Assembly: GCF_009761815.1 (NCBI RefSeq)
Contig: NZ_RWIN01000149.1
Location: 1-64,000 of the forward strand
Source: Pseudomonas sp. PB120
GTDB taxonomy: Bacteria; Pseudomonadota; Gammaproteobacteria; Pseudomonadales; Pseudomonadaceae
Direction: 5' to 3'
Length of the DNA: 64,000 bases
Shown here: positions 1 to 7,957 of the stretch, in pieces
How positions within the stretch are numbered: position 1 is the first letter of the stretch
Layout: each line of letters begins with the position of its first letter
The notes under the pieces: generated by a model
Seen by the model: the letters and a program-made list of their open reading frames with translations, nothing else
The model's database searches: none
What the model was told of the DNA's origin: nothing
Program-made: the position numbers and the translations under genes

Positions 1-82
1 GAGCTTGCTCCCGCTGGGTCGCGAAGCGGCCCCAAAAAAAGGCCTGCTGCGCAGTCCAGCGGGAGCAAGCTCCCTCGCCACA
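1..82. repeat. REP element (GGGAGCTTGCTCCC family), left part cut by window edge
   Basis: Right arm of a REP doublet whose left end lies outside the window. It runs from a GAGCTTGCTCCC arm to the inverted arm ending CCCTCGCCACA. The same element recurs complete near 12.8, 32.8, 40.7 and three times at 57.5-58.1 kb. Confidence 0.85.
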
Positions 83-115
83 GGTTTGCATTTGTCCGGA
101 GAGGACAGCGACAAA

Positions 116-793
116 TCAGTCGTTGAAGTCTTCCCAGCCGCCCATTTGTTTCCAGCGGTTAACGATGCCGCAGAACAGCTCGGCTGTCTTCTCGGTGTCG
201 TAGCGAGCCGAGTGAGCCTCGCGGCCATCGAAGTCGATATCCGCTGCTTGGCAAGCCTTGGCCAGTACGGTTTGGCCATAGGCCAGGCCCGCCAGCGTGG
301 CGGTATCGAAGCTGGAGAACGGGTGAAACGGGTTGCGTTTCATGTCCAGGCGCGCGACCGCCGCGTTGAGGAAGCCCAGGTCGAAGCTGCTGTTGTGCCC
401 GACCAGGATCGCCCGTTTGCAGCCGTTGGCTTTCAAGGCCTTGCGGATGCCACGGAAAATATCGGTCAGGGCGGCTTCTTCGCTCACTGCCATGCGCAGT
501 GGGTGATCCAGTTTGATCCCGGTGAACTCCAGCGCCGCCGCTTCGATGTTCGCGCCTTCGAAAGGCTCTACACGGAAGAAGTAGGTGTGATCAGGGTAAA
601 CAAACCCCTTTTCATCCATGGCGATGGTCGTCGCGGCGATTTCCAGCAAGGCGTCAGTGGCAGAGTTGAAACCACCGGTTTCAACGTCGACAACGACTGG
701 CAGGTACCCACGGAAGCGGGCGGCCATCGGGTGGCGCGAACCACCTCCGCTGCCTTGACCGTCCTGTTCGTCGTCGAAATGGTCTTCACTCAC
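116..793 (-). CDS. rnt: Ribonuclease T
   Basis: RNase T, a DEDDh-family 3'-5' exonuclease that trims the CCA-proximal ends of tRNA and the ends of other stable RNAs in the cytoplasm. The 225-residue protein shows the Exo I motif VVDVETGGF with D36 and E38, a GHNSSFDLGFL Exo II motif, and the HSARYDTEKTAE Exo III block with its catalytic His and Asp. Length fits the family (E. coli about 215). The start codon overlaps the pyrC stop by 4 bp, so it is the downstream gene of a pyrC-rnt unit, an order also known in P. aeruginosa. Identification is secure. Confidence 0.97.
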   Translation of the reverse strand: MSEDHFDDEQDGQGSGGGSRHPMAARFRGYLPVVVDVETGGFNSATDALLEIAATTIAMDEKGFVYPDHTYFFRVEPFEGANIEAAALEFTGIKLDHPLRMAVSEEAALTDIFRGIRKALKANGCKRAILVGHNSSFDLGFLNAAVARLDMKRNPFHPFSSFDTATLAGLAYGQTVLAKACQAADIDFDGREAHSARYDTEKTAELFCGIVNRWKQMGGWEDFND

Positions 794-1836
794 GCGTGTT
801 CCTCCAGCAGGCGCCAGCGCAGTTTTTCACCGGCGCGCAGCGGGATAACGGTCAGCTCGCCAAATGGCAGGCTGGTAGGGGCGGTCCACTCTTCGCGGAC
901 CAGGGTAATACGGTCGGTGTTCACCGGCAGGCCATAGAAGCGCGGGCCGTTGAGGCTGGCAAAGGCTTCGAGCTTGTCCAGCGCGTTGCGCTGTTCGAAG
1001 GCCTCGGCATACATCTCGATCGCCGCGTAAGCGGTGTAGCAACCGGCGCAACCACAGGCGGCTTCTTTAGCATGCTGGGCATGGGGTGCCGAGTCGGTGC
1101 CGAGGAAGAACTTCGCGCTGCCGCTGGTGGCGGCGTCGAGCAGCGCTTCCTGATGCGTATTGCGCTTGAGAATCGGCAGGCAATAGAAGTGCGGCCGAAT
1201 TCCGCCGACCAGCATGTGGTTGCGGTTGTACAGCAAGTGATGAGCGGTGATGGTCGCGCCGACGTTGGCCGGGGCCTCGTTGACGAACTGCACGGCGTCG
1301 GCGGTGGTGATGTGTTCAAACACCACTTTCAGGGTCGGGAAACGCTCGACCACACGACGCATGTGCTCATCGATGAAGATTTTTTCGCGGTCGAACACGT
1401 CGACATCGCCACGGGTGACCTCGCCATGAATCAACAGAGGCATCCCGACTTCGGCCATGGCCTCGATCGCAGGGAAAATCTTGTCGATGCTGGTGACGCC
1501 AGAATCCGAATTGGTGGTCGCGCCGGCGGGGTACAACTTGGCGGCGTGAACGAAACCGCTGGCCTTGGCTTCACGAATTTCTTCAGGCTGGGTGCGGTCG
1601 GTCAGGTAAAGCACCATCAACGGTTCGAAGCGACTGCCGGCCGGGCGTGCAGCGAGAATCCGCTGGCGATAGCCGTCGGCTTCAGCCGCATTGCGCACCG
1701 GAGGTACGAGGTTAGGCATGATGATCGCGCGACCAAAGGTGCGCGCGACATCCGCGACGGTATTGGGCAACACGGCACCATCGCGAAGATGAATGTGCCA
1801 GTCGTCGGGACGCAGCAGGGTCAGGCGGTCGGACAT
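790..1836 (-). CDS. pyrC: Dihydroorotase
   Basis: Zinc amidohydrolase of pyrimidine synthesis that cyclises N-carbamoyl-aspartate to dihydroorotate. The 348-residue protein is the length of class II (E. coli PyrC-type) dihydroorotases. The metal-binding HIH pair sits in DWHIHLRDG at residues 12-20, and the family motifs HGEV, FEHITT, TAHH and GTDSAPH follow in order. It is the first gene of a two-gene unit with rnt and is divergent from motY. No start alternative competes; the ORF opens with MSDRLTLLRPDDWH as in other Pseudomonas. Confidence 0.97.
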   Translation of the reverse strand: MSDRLTLLRPDDWHIHLRDGAVLPNTVADVARTFGRAIIMPNLVPPVRNAAEADGYRQRILAARPAGSRFEPLMVLYLTDRTQPEEIREAKASGFVHAAKLYPAGATTNSDSGVTSIDKIFPAIEAMAEVGMPLLIHGEVTRGDVDVFDREKIFIDEHMRRVVERFPTLKVVFEHITTADAVQFVNEAPANVGATITAHHLLYNRNHMLVGGIRPHFYCLPILKRNTHQEALLDAATSGSAKFFLGTDSAPHAQHAKEAACGCAGCYTAYAAIEMYAEAFEQRNALDKLEAFASLNGPRFYGLPVNTDRITLVREEWTAPTSLPFGELTVIPLRAGEKLRWRLLEEHA

Positions 1837-1995
1837 GAGGGGATTCCAGGCGGGTCAAACTGAGGGGAATGCTACCGGAAAAGACTCTTGCAGGCACTCG
1901 CTATCAAGTTTTGCAGGAAGCTTCCGATATCCAACAGGTATGCCGTAAACATGTGTGTGTCGGTCTTTTTGTTGTAGAAGCCAGTGGAGCCTCCC

Positions 1996-2904
1996 GTGCG
2001 CCAGCGTTATTTAGCCTTGCTCAGCGTCTTTGCCAGCCTTCCTGCGATGGCGCTCACTTTCCAGACACGTCTGGAGAGCATCGAGTGGACGGTCGAAGGG
2101 GACAAGTTCGAATGCCGACTGACTCAGCCGATCACTGATTTCGGTTCGGGAGAGTTCGTGCGTCGTGCCGGCGAGCAGGCGACGTTCCGTCTGAAAACCT
2201 ATAACGCGATGATCGGCGGTGGTTCGGCCACCTTGCTGGCGGCCGCGGCACCCTGGCAGCCAGGGCGTGGCGATATCAACCTGGGGTCCGTGCGAATCGG
2301 CAGTGGTAATGTGTTGTTCAACAGTTCACAAGTTCAGGCGGGGCGCTTGATCAGCGGCCTGATGGACGGTCGCAGCCCGGTCATTCGACATTCCTCGGGC
2401 GATGGCCGGGTGTCTGAAGTGCGCCTGTTGCCCGTGAAGTTCAGCCAGGCCTTCAACGAATACCAGAGTTGCGTGGCGAAATTGTTGCCGAAGAATTTCG
2501 AACAGGTCAAACAGTCCGAGATCGGTTTCCCGGGCGAGGGCATCGACCTGAACCCGCAAGCCAAGGCTCAGTTGCAAGTCATGCTGGAGTTCATGAAGGC
2601 CGATCCGACGGTCAACCATATCGAACTCGATGGCCACTCCGACAACAGCGGCAATCGCCTGACCAATCGCGAATTGTCGCGCCGCCGCGCGTTGGCGGTG
2701 ATGGACTACTTCAAGGCCAATGGCATCCAGGAATCGCAAATCACCATGCGCTTCCACGGCGAGCGCTACCCTGTGGCGCCCAACACCAATGCCACCAACC
2801 GCGCGAAGAATCGCCGGGTTGCCGTGCGCCTTGAGCGGGTGGCGCCGACGGACAAGGTTGCCCCTCAAGTCACGACACCGGGCAGCAGTTCGGCAACTTC
2901 CTGA
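1996..2904 (+). CDS. motY: Flagellar stator-associated protein MotY (OmpA family)
   Basis: A 302-residue secreted OmpA-family protein with the gene neighbourhood of P. aeruginosa motY (between pyrC and argG). Known role: MotY forms the T-ring that holds the MotAB/MotCD stators to the peptidoglycan. A GTG start at 1996 is preferred because GGAG lies 7 bases upstream and translation then begins with a clean signal peptide ending near PAMA; an in-frame ATG at 1984 lies before that RBS. The C-terminal half has the OmpA peptidoglycan-binding signature (ELDGHSDNSG...LSRRRALAVMDYF). The motB/motA partners are not in the window, which is normal for Pseudomonas. Confidence 0.9.
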   Translation: MRQRYLALLSVFASLPAMALTFQTRLESIEWTVEGDKFECRLTQPITDFGSGEFVRRAGEQATFRLKTYNAMIGGGSATLLAAAAPWQPGRGDINLGSVRIGSGNVLFNSSQVQAGRLISGLMDGRSPVIRHSSGDGRVSEVRLLPVKFSQAFNEYQSCVAKLLPKNFEQVKQSEIGFPGEGIDLNPQAKAQLQVMLEFMKADPTVNHIELDGHSDNSGNRLTNRELSRRRALAVMDYFKANGIQESQITMRFHGERYPVAPNTNATNRAKNRRVAVRLERVAPTDKVAPQVTTPGSSSATS

Positions 2905-3033
2905 CTTGCCGGTCATCGTCGCTCGTTCGACAGATTTTGTCGCTTCGTCGTCATAAGCTGTCGCGCCACTGTAAATTATTCTGCATGCCCGGTAGACTCG
3001 ACGGCTTTCCGTAGAACCCCGTGGAGTGATGGC

Positions 3034-4251
3034 ATGGCGGACGTAAACAAGGTCGTTCTGGCGTATTCCGGCGGCCTGGACACTTCGGTGATCCTCAAGT
3101 GGCTGCAGGATACTTATAACTGTGAAGTGGTGACCTTCACCGCTGACCTGGGTCAGGGCGAAGAGGTCGAACCTGCACGCGCCAAGGCTCAGGCCATGGG
3201 CGTCAAAGAGATCTACATCGACGACTTGCGCGAAGAATTCGTGCGCGATTTCGTTTTCCCGATGTTCCGCGCCAACACCGTCTATGAAGGCGAGTACCTG
3301 CTGGGTACGTCCATCGCTCGTCCGTTGATCGCCAAACGCCTGATCGAAATCGCCAACGAAACCGGCGCTGACGCCATTTCCCACGGCGCAACCGGCAAGG
3401 GCAACGACCAGGTTCGTTTCGAACTGGGCGCGTACGCCTTGAAGCCAGGGGTGAAAGTGATCGCTCCGTGGCGCGAATGGGACCTGCTGTCCCGTGAAAA
3501 GCTGATGGATTACGCTGAAAAGCACAACATCCCGATCGAGCGTCACGGCAAGAAAAAATCCCCGTACTCGATGGACGCCAATCTGCTGCACATCTCCTAT
3601 GAAGGCGGCGTGCTGGAAGACACCTGGACCGAGCACGAAGAAGACATGTGGAAATGGACCGTCTCCCCGGAGAAGGCTCCCGACAAGGCGCAGTACCTGG
3701 AACTGACCTACCGCAACGGCGACATCGTGGCACTGGACGGCGTCGAAATGACTCCGGCCACCGTGCTGGCGACCCTGAACCGTATCGGTGGCGAACACGG
3801 TATCGGCCGTCTCGACATCGTCGAGAACCGTTACGTGGGCATGAAGTCCCGTGGCTGCTACGAAACCCCGGGCGGCACCATCATGCTGCGCGCTCACCGT
3901 GCGATCGAATCGATCACCCTGGACCGCGAAGTCGCTCACCTCAAAGACGAGTTGATGCCGAAGTACGCCAGCCTGATCTACACCGGCTACTGGTGGAGCC
4001 CTGAGCGTCTGATGCTGCAACAGATGATCGATGCGTCCCAGGCACACGTGAACGGCGTTGTGCGCCTGAAACTGTACAAGGGCAACGTGATCGTCACCGG
4101 TCGCAAGTCCGATGAGTCGTTGTTCGACGCCAACATCGCTACTTTCGAAGAAGATGGCGGCGCCTACAACCAGGCGGACGCGGCGGGCTTCATCAAGCTC
4201 AACGCCTTGCGCATGCGTATCGCGGCGAACAAAGGCCGCAAGCTGTTCTGA
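3034..4251 (+). CDS. argG: Argininosuccinate synthase
   Basis: Ligates citrulline and aspartate with ATP in arginine synthesis (cytoplasm). The 405-residue protein carries the PP-loop ATP motif AYSGGLDTS at residues 10-18, the ISHGATGKGNDQVRFE block that binds citrulline and aspartate, and the SPYSMDANL and GRSRGCYETPGG-type segments of the family (here MKSRGCYETPGG). An RBS-like GGAG lies before the ATG. It is monocistronic, followed by a long hairpin at 4277-4312. Confident. Confidence 0.98.
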   Translation: MADVNKVVLAYSGGLDTSVILKWLQDTYNCEVVTFTADLGQGEEVEPARAKAQAMGVKEIYIDDLREEFVRDFVFPMFRANTVYEGEYLLGTSIARPLIAKRLIEIANETGADAISHGATGKGNDQVRFELGAYALKPGVKVIAPWREWDLLSREKLMDYAEKHNIPIERHGKKKSPYSMDANLLHISYEGGVLEDTWTEHEEDMWKWTVSPEKAPDKAQYLELTYRNGDIVALDGVEMTPATVLATLNRIGGEHGIGRLDIVENRYVGMKSRGCYETPGGTIMLRAHRAIESITLDREVAHLKDELMPKYASLIYTGYWWSPERLMLQQMIDASQAHVNGVVRLKLYKGNVIVTGRKSDESLFDANIATFEEDGGAYNQADAAGFIKLNALRMRIAANKGRKLF

Positions 4252-4276
4252 GACCTTTGAGGCCTGGAACGAATTG

Positions 4277-4312
4277 AATGTGTGGCCCTGTCGTCGACAG
4301 GGCCACACATTT
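4277..4312 (+). terminator. Hairpin downstream of argG
   Basis: A perfect 16-bp stem (AATGTGTGGCCCTGTC with its complement) around a 3-base loop, 25 bases after the argG stop. The trailing T run is short, so it may act as a terminator or as an mRNA 3'-end stabiliser. Confidence 0.75.
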
Positions 4313-4391
4313 GAATAAGGTGATTTTTAGCTGAGCGTGCGATTCAGATTTCTTTTTGTTTCCGTTTAGCCCTCCTGTTGATCCAAAAACG

Positions 4392-4742
4392 CTACTGACT
4401 GCTGCGTTTCCTTGGATGTTTCGAATTCTTCGCAGCGTTCTCCTTCAGTTCTTCCCCTGTTGTGACGTCATCGTCCAGGCGTAGAGTGCTGTCCATCACT
4501 TCTATAAAGTGCTTTTCCTTCTGGAAGTCAGAGGGTGCGTACAGCGATTTATGATTGAAGTTTAGCGTGGCGAAGAAAAGCAGCAGTAAATAAAAAGGGA
4601 AACCTATCAAAAACCAGATGTAGATTTCCCTGTCCTTATTGTCGAGGAACGGTAGCGATAAGGCTGCCGATGTTTCAGACAGTGTTGCAAATATGGCGAT
4701 AACAGTCATGGGGGTGGTTATTTTTTGTTTGAGTCTCTTCAT
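4392..4742 (-). CDS. Small two-helix membrane protein, unknown function
   Basis: A 116-residue protein I do not recognise. It has two predicted membrane helices (about residues 9-30, and 42-63 with the very hydrophobic FLIGFPFYLLLLFF), then a charged soluble tail of about 50 residues rich in Lys, Glu and Asp. Both ends are probably cytoplasmic. Base composition here is clearly more AT-rich than in argG or nth, suggesting acquisition or a fast-evolving locus. It points away from the downstream response regulator. No close functional hint. Confidence 0.6.
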   Translation of the reverse strand: MKRLKQKITTPMTVIAIFATLSETSAALSLPFLDNKDREIYIWFLIGFPFYLLLLFFATLNFNHKSLYAPSDFQKEKHFIEVMDSTLRLDDDVTTGEELKENAAKNSKHPRKRSSQ

Positions 4743-5211
4743 TGTTTGTACTCATATGTAGATGTCTTTTCTCAAGTGGTTCACAGGTTGTTGTGTTGAA
4801 TTATCAATGTAGTAGATTTGCCGTGGAATGTTATGCCGTGACTATTAATGTGTTGTAAGAGTAAGTGGATAAAAGGTGTGTGATATTTCTGTTGTGAGTG
4901 CTGAGCTGGAAAATATCGGTTACTTTTGCAGGGGAAGTAACTAAATAGTGCCTGTTGAGCCACCGGCAGCAAGCCGTTTTTTTTGCTTGGTGGTCGTAAG
5001 CCGATACAAAAAACAGTCTAAAAGGCAAATACCGCTAGTCTGAAAATGATTCTCATAAGACGTTTTCAAGGAAATTTTGTAGGAATAATCTGCGTTGTTT
5101 GTAGGGAATGTCTCTTGGTGTAGGTGGCTAGGCGGGGCGGCATGCCAGGGGTGAAACGACTACGCTATTGTGCGGGCTCTAAAAATTCGAACAGCGAAAT
5201 TGGACTTGCCC
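4743..5211. other. AT-rich intergenic region upstream of the response regulator
   Basis: About 470 bases with no convincing gene. It is AT-rich, holds short spurious ORFs without RBS, and contains a Fur-box-like sequence at 5042-5060. It must carry the divergent promoters of the membrane protein and the response regulator. Confidence 0.6.
5042..5060 (+). promoter_or_regulatory. Candidate Fur box
   Basis: GAAAATGATTCTCATAAGA matches the 19-bp consensus GATAATGATAATCATTATC at 13 of 19 positions by eye, including the central ATGAT and TCAT. It lies about 150 bases upstream of the response-regulator start. Binding is inferred, not shown. Confidence 0.45.
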
Positions 5212-5838
5212 ATGAATAAAGTGCTGATCGTGGATGATCACCCCGTCATTCGTCTCGCGGTACGTATGCTAATGGAACGTCATGGCTACGAAGTCATCGC
5301 AGAAACAGATAACGGCGTGGATGCATTGCAACTTGCACGTGAACATATGCCGGATATTGTTATCCTGGATATTGGAATTCCGAAACTCGATGGGCTGGAA
5401 GTCATTGCACGACTGACGTCGGTCGCGACTCCCATGAAAGTACTGATATTGACTTCCCAGGCCCCTGGGCATTTTTCCATGCGTTGCATGCAGTCGGGTG
5501 CGGCGGGGTATGTTTGCAAACAGCAGGATCTCACTGAATTGCTCAGCGCAATCAAGGCAGTATTGTCAGGCTACAGTTATTTTCCGAATCAAGCGTTGCA
5601 CACTGTTCGCTCCAGCCTGGGAAATGCCAGTGAAGCCGATATGGTAGATCGCTTGTCGGGGCGGGAAATGATGGTGTTGCAACAGCTGGCACGAGGCAAG
5701 ACTAACAAAGAAATTGCCGACGGAATGTTCCTGAGCAACAAAACCGTCAGTACTTACAAGACTCGCCTGTTATTGAAACTCAATGCGCGTTCCCTGGTCG
5801 ACCTGATCGAGTTGGCTCAGCGCAATGGTCTGGTGTGA
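5212..5838 (+). CDS. Orphan NarL/LuxR-family response regulator (BvgA/EvgA-like)
   Basis: A 208-residue DNA-binding response regulator: receiver domain (about 1-120) with acidic pair D8-D9, phospho-acceptor D53 in ILDIGIPKLDG, the conserved T/S and a Lys in GYVCKQQ, then a GerE/LuxR helix-turn-helix (about 145-205, LSGREMMVLQQLARGKTNKEIA). The start at 5212 begins directly with the canonical MNKVLIVDDHP; the longer frame has no RBS. No histidine kinase is adjacent, so the partner is elsewhere. Sequence style is closest to the BvgA/EvgA subgroup. A Fur-like box upstream suggests iron-responsive expression. Target genes are unknown. Confidence 0.88.
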   Translation: MNKVLIVDDHPVIRLAVRMLMERHGYEVIAETDNGVDALQLAREHMPDIVILDIGIPKLDGLEVIARLTSVATPMKVLILTSQAPGHFSMRCMQSGAAGYVCKQQDLTELLSAIKAVLSGYSYFPNQALHTVRSSLGNASEADMVDRLSGREMMVLQQLARGKTNKEIADGMFLSNKTVSTYKTRLLLKLNARSLVDLIELAQRNGLV

Positions 5839-5862
5839 TGCGTCAGCAGTTGGCACTTAGTA

Positions 5863-5888
5863 AAAAGCCTCCGTTTCGGGAGGCTTTT
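5863..5888 (+). terminator. Rho-independent terminator between convergent genes
   Basis: A perfect 10-bp stem AAAAGCCTCC with loop GTTTCG and its complement ending in TTTT. It ends the response-regulator transcript and, read on the other strand, can also end the 59-residue gene. Confidence 0.88.
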
Positions 5889-5893
5889 AGGTG

Positions 5894-6073
5894 TCATAGG
5901 TCAAAATCGTAATCGGCCAATTGCTTTTGCAGTCGGCGCTCCTCCAGCAGATTGTCAATCGTACGGCGTTTGCTCAGGTTGGTCTTCGCCACTTCAACCA
6001 CGGGTTCAGCGTCATCGGCCTCAACAGGGGTGAAGTCGTCTTCTACGTCCAATTGCTCTTTGCCAGTGCTCAT
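5894..6073 (-). CDS. Small acidic conserved protein (PA3496-like position), unknown function
   Basis: A 59-residue ORF read directly from the sequence, MSTGKEQLDVEDD... to ...LADYDFDL. The first half is strongly acidic; the second holds a basic patch (LSKRRTIDNLLEERRL) likely to form an amphipathic helix. It lies next to nth, as does the small hypothetical gene PA3496 in P. aeruginosa. Upstream on the minus strand is a GAGTTAACCT segment that can serve as RBS. Function unknown; clean codon use and position make it probably real. Confidence 0.7.
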   Translation of the reverse strand: MSTGKEQLDVEDDFTPVEADDAEPVVEVAKTNLSKRRTIDNLLEERRLQKQLADYDFDL

Positions 6074-6179
6074 AGGTTAACTCCAGGCTTAGACTGCCTT
6101 TGGCGCTCCTTATATCGACAATCTTCCCCCGGGTAAAAAAGATTTTTTCAATCGATAAATCAATAAACTTAATAGCGCC

Positions 6180-6818
6180 TCAATCGTCCGAGGTCTTTTG
6201 CTTGTATTCGCACAGATCTTCGATCCGACAGCTGCCGCAACGAGGCTTGCGAGCCAGGCATACGTAGCGTCCGTGCAGAATCAGCCAATGATGGGAATCG
6301 AGCAGGTATTCCTTGGGCACGAACTTCATCAGTTTCTGTTCAACCTCAACCACGTTCTTGCCCGGCGCAATGCCGGTACGGTTGCTGACCCGGAAAATAT
6401 GCGTGTCCACGGCCATGGTCAGTTGGCGAAACGCGGTATTGAGCACTACGTTGGCAGTCTTGCGGCCTACGCCCGGCAGCGCTTCCAGCTCTTCACGGGT
6501 CTGAGGTACTTCGCCCCCGTGACGCTCCACCAGCAGGCGGCAGGTTTCGATCACGTTTTTCGCTTTGCTGTTGAACAGGCCGATGGTCTTGATGTATTCG
6601 GACAACCCTTCGACACCCAGCGCGTAAATCGCTGCTGGTGTGTTGGCCACCGGATAGAGTTTGGCGGTGGCCTTGTTGACGCCGACGTCGGTGGATTGCG
6701 CCGACAGAATCACGGCAATCAGCAGTTCAAACGGCGAGGAGTAGGCCAGTTCGGTCTTTGGTTCCGGGTTGTCTTCGTGAAACCTGCGGAAAATTTCCAG
6801 ACGTTTTGCGGCATTCAT
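6180..6818 (-). CDS. nth: Endonuclease III
   Basis: DNA glycosylase/AP lyase removing oxidised pyrimidines in base excision repair. The start at 6818 (MNAAKRLEIFRRF) gives 212 residues, matching E. coli Nth (211); the longer frame adds 23 residues without support. Visible: the helix-hairpin-helix ALPGVGRKTANVVL with the catalytic Lys, the catalytic Asp in VDTHIFRVSNR, and the 4Fe-4S ligands in the C-terminal C-x6-C-x2-C-x5-C segment (CLARKPRCGSCRIEDLC). It is the last gene of the rnf-nth operon, 25 bases after rnfE. Confidence 0.97.
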   Translation of the reverse strand: MNAAKRLEIFRRFHEDNPEPKTELAYSSPFELLIAVILSAQSTDVGVNKATAKLYPVANTPAAIYALGVEGLSEYIKTIGLFNSKAKNVIETCRLLVERHGGEVPQTREELEALPGVGRKTANVVLNTAFRQLTMAVDTHIFRVSNRTGIAPGKNVVEVEQKLMKFVPKEYLLDSHHWLILHGRYVCLARKPRCGSCRIEDLCEYKQKTSDD

Positions 6819-6843
6819 GGGCGAAGCATTTCCTCGAAAGCAG

Positions 6844-7353
6844 TCATTGTGAGGGAGTCGGGCGAGTGCAAGCCTGCCAGCCTGCAAGCAGCAGGCCCAG
6901 CAAAATGAATCCTCCGGGGGCCAGGGTCGCCAAGTGAAAGCCGCTGTTGCCCAGCAGTTCGCGCAGCAGCCCCATGCTGGTCATCAACACGCCGAACACC
7001 GCACACAGGCTCAGGCGATCACGCCATGGGCTGTGGAAAAAACCGGTGTGTTCCAATACGACGCATTGCAAGGCGATCAACCCGGCATAAAACCCCAAAT
7101 GCTGCTGCACCTGCAGCGACAAGGCTTGCACCGCCAGTTCTGCGCCGCTCGTAAGGGTGGCCGCCAGCAGCACGCCGGCGAGCAAGTGAGTGGCCGGGGC
7201 CAGTCGGGATCGCAACGTGCCCATGCACACGCCAAAGGCATTGATCACCACGATGAACATCAGCCACAGGCTCAGTGCGGTAACCCACGAGCCGGTCGCG
7301 CCGATCAGCGGCGCAAGCATCAGCGTGTTGTGCATCGGAGATAACTTATTCAT
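6844..7353 (-). CDS. rnfE: Rnf/Rsx complex membrane subunit E, short form
   Basis: Integral membrane subunit of the Rnf/Rsx ferredoxin-NAD(P) electron-transfer complex. With the start at 7353 (MNKLSPMHNTLML) the protein has 169 residues, shorter than E. coli RsxE (about 231); the deficit is at both termini. The family block MGLLRELLGN and the LAPGGFILLGLLLAG helix are clear. About five to six membrane helices are visible. It overlaps the rnfG stop by 8 bp. Assignment rests on homology plus position; the shortening accompanies the loss of rnfC. Confidence 0.85.
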   Translation of the reverse strand: MNKLSPMHNTLMLAPLIGATGSWVTALSLWLMFIVVINAFGVCMGTLRSRLAPATHLLAGVLLAATLTSGAELAVQALSLQVQQHLGFYAGLIALQCVVLEHTGFFHSPWRDRLSLCAVFGVLMTSMGLLRELLGNSGFHLATLAPGGFILLGLLLAGWQACTRPTPSQ

Positions 7354-7957
7354 GAGGGCTGCCCTCGACCAGCGATTGCCGGTGTTCATCGAAGTAGCGC
7401 AAGGCGTCGTGGACGGCGTTGATGACCGCCCTTGAAGTAATGGTCGCCCCCGCGATCTGATCGAATTGCCCCTGATCCTTTTTCAACGCCCAGCCACTGT
7501 CGGCAATTTCGGTTCGCGACTTGCCGGAAAAAGCCTGAAGCCAGCTGTTGGGCCAGTCGGCAATCCTGGCGCCCAACCCGGGCGTTTCCGCCTGTTTAAG
7601 GGTTTTGACGCCCAACAGTTTGCCGTTGACGTCGATCGCGATCAGCAACTCGATGGAGCCCGCATAACCCAATGTCTGGCTACGCAACAACACCACACTG
7701 GGTTGCCCGGCCTTGGTCGCGCGGTAGCCGATCAGCAGTGTGCTGTTGGCCAGTAGGTTGTTGTCGAGGGTCAGCGGTTGTTCCAGAGGCTGATTGTCGT
7801 AGCTGTCGGGGGGCAGCAGGTCCAGCAGGCTGCGACTGTCGATCAAGCGTTGTTCGGCCGCGATGCGCGGTGCAGCGGCCTGATGGGCGAGGTAAGTCGC
7901 GCCAATCCCCACGGCTGCCAGCAGCGCCAGCATCGCAACGCTCGACGTTCGATTCAT
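7346..7957 (-). CDS. rnfG: Rnf/Rsx complex FMN subunit G
   Basis: Subunit G, with one N-terminal membrane helix (about 8-25) and a periplasmic FMN-binding domain. The covalent FMN site is present in degenerate form as DQIAGAT (residues 166-172), so Thr172 is the expected flavin acceptor; the usual Ser/Thr before GAT is Ala169. Length 203 is normal (E. coli RsxG 206). The start codon overlaps the rnfD stop by 4 bp, indicating translational coupling. ApbE-type flavin transferase would be needed and is not in the window. Confidence 0.92.
   Translation of the reverse strand: MNRTSSVAMLALLAAVGIGATYLAHQAAAPRIAAEQRLIDSRSLLDLLPPDSYDNQPLEQPLTLDNNLLANSTLLIGYRATKAGQPSVVLLRSQTLGYAGSIELLIAIDVNGKLLGVKTLKQAETPGLGARIADWPNSWLQAFSGKSRTEIADSGWALKKDQGQFDQIAGATITSRAVINAVHDALRYFDEHRQSLVEGSPHE

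Noticed and set aside
2326..4308. 660-codon minus-strand frame across motY and argG
   Set aside because: Spans two genes and their intergenic region on the opposite strand; no family resemblance.
4781..5028. Two short minus-strand ORFs
   Set aside because: No RBS, AT-rich composition, no domain; more likely random in the regulator's upstream region.
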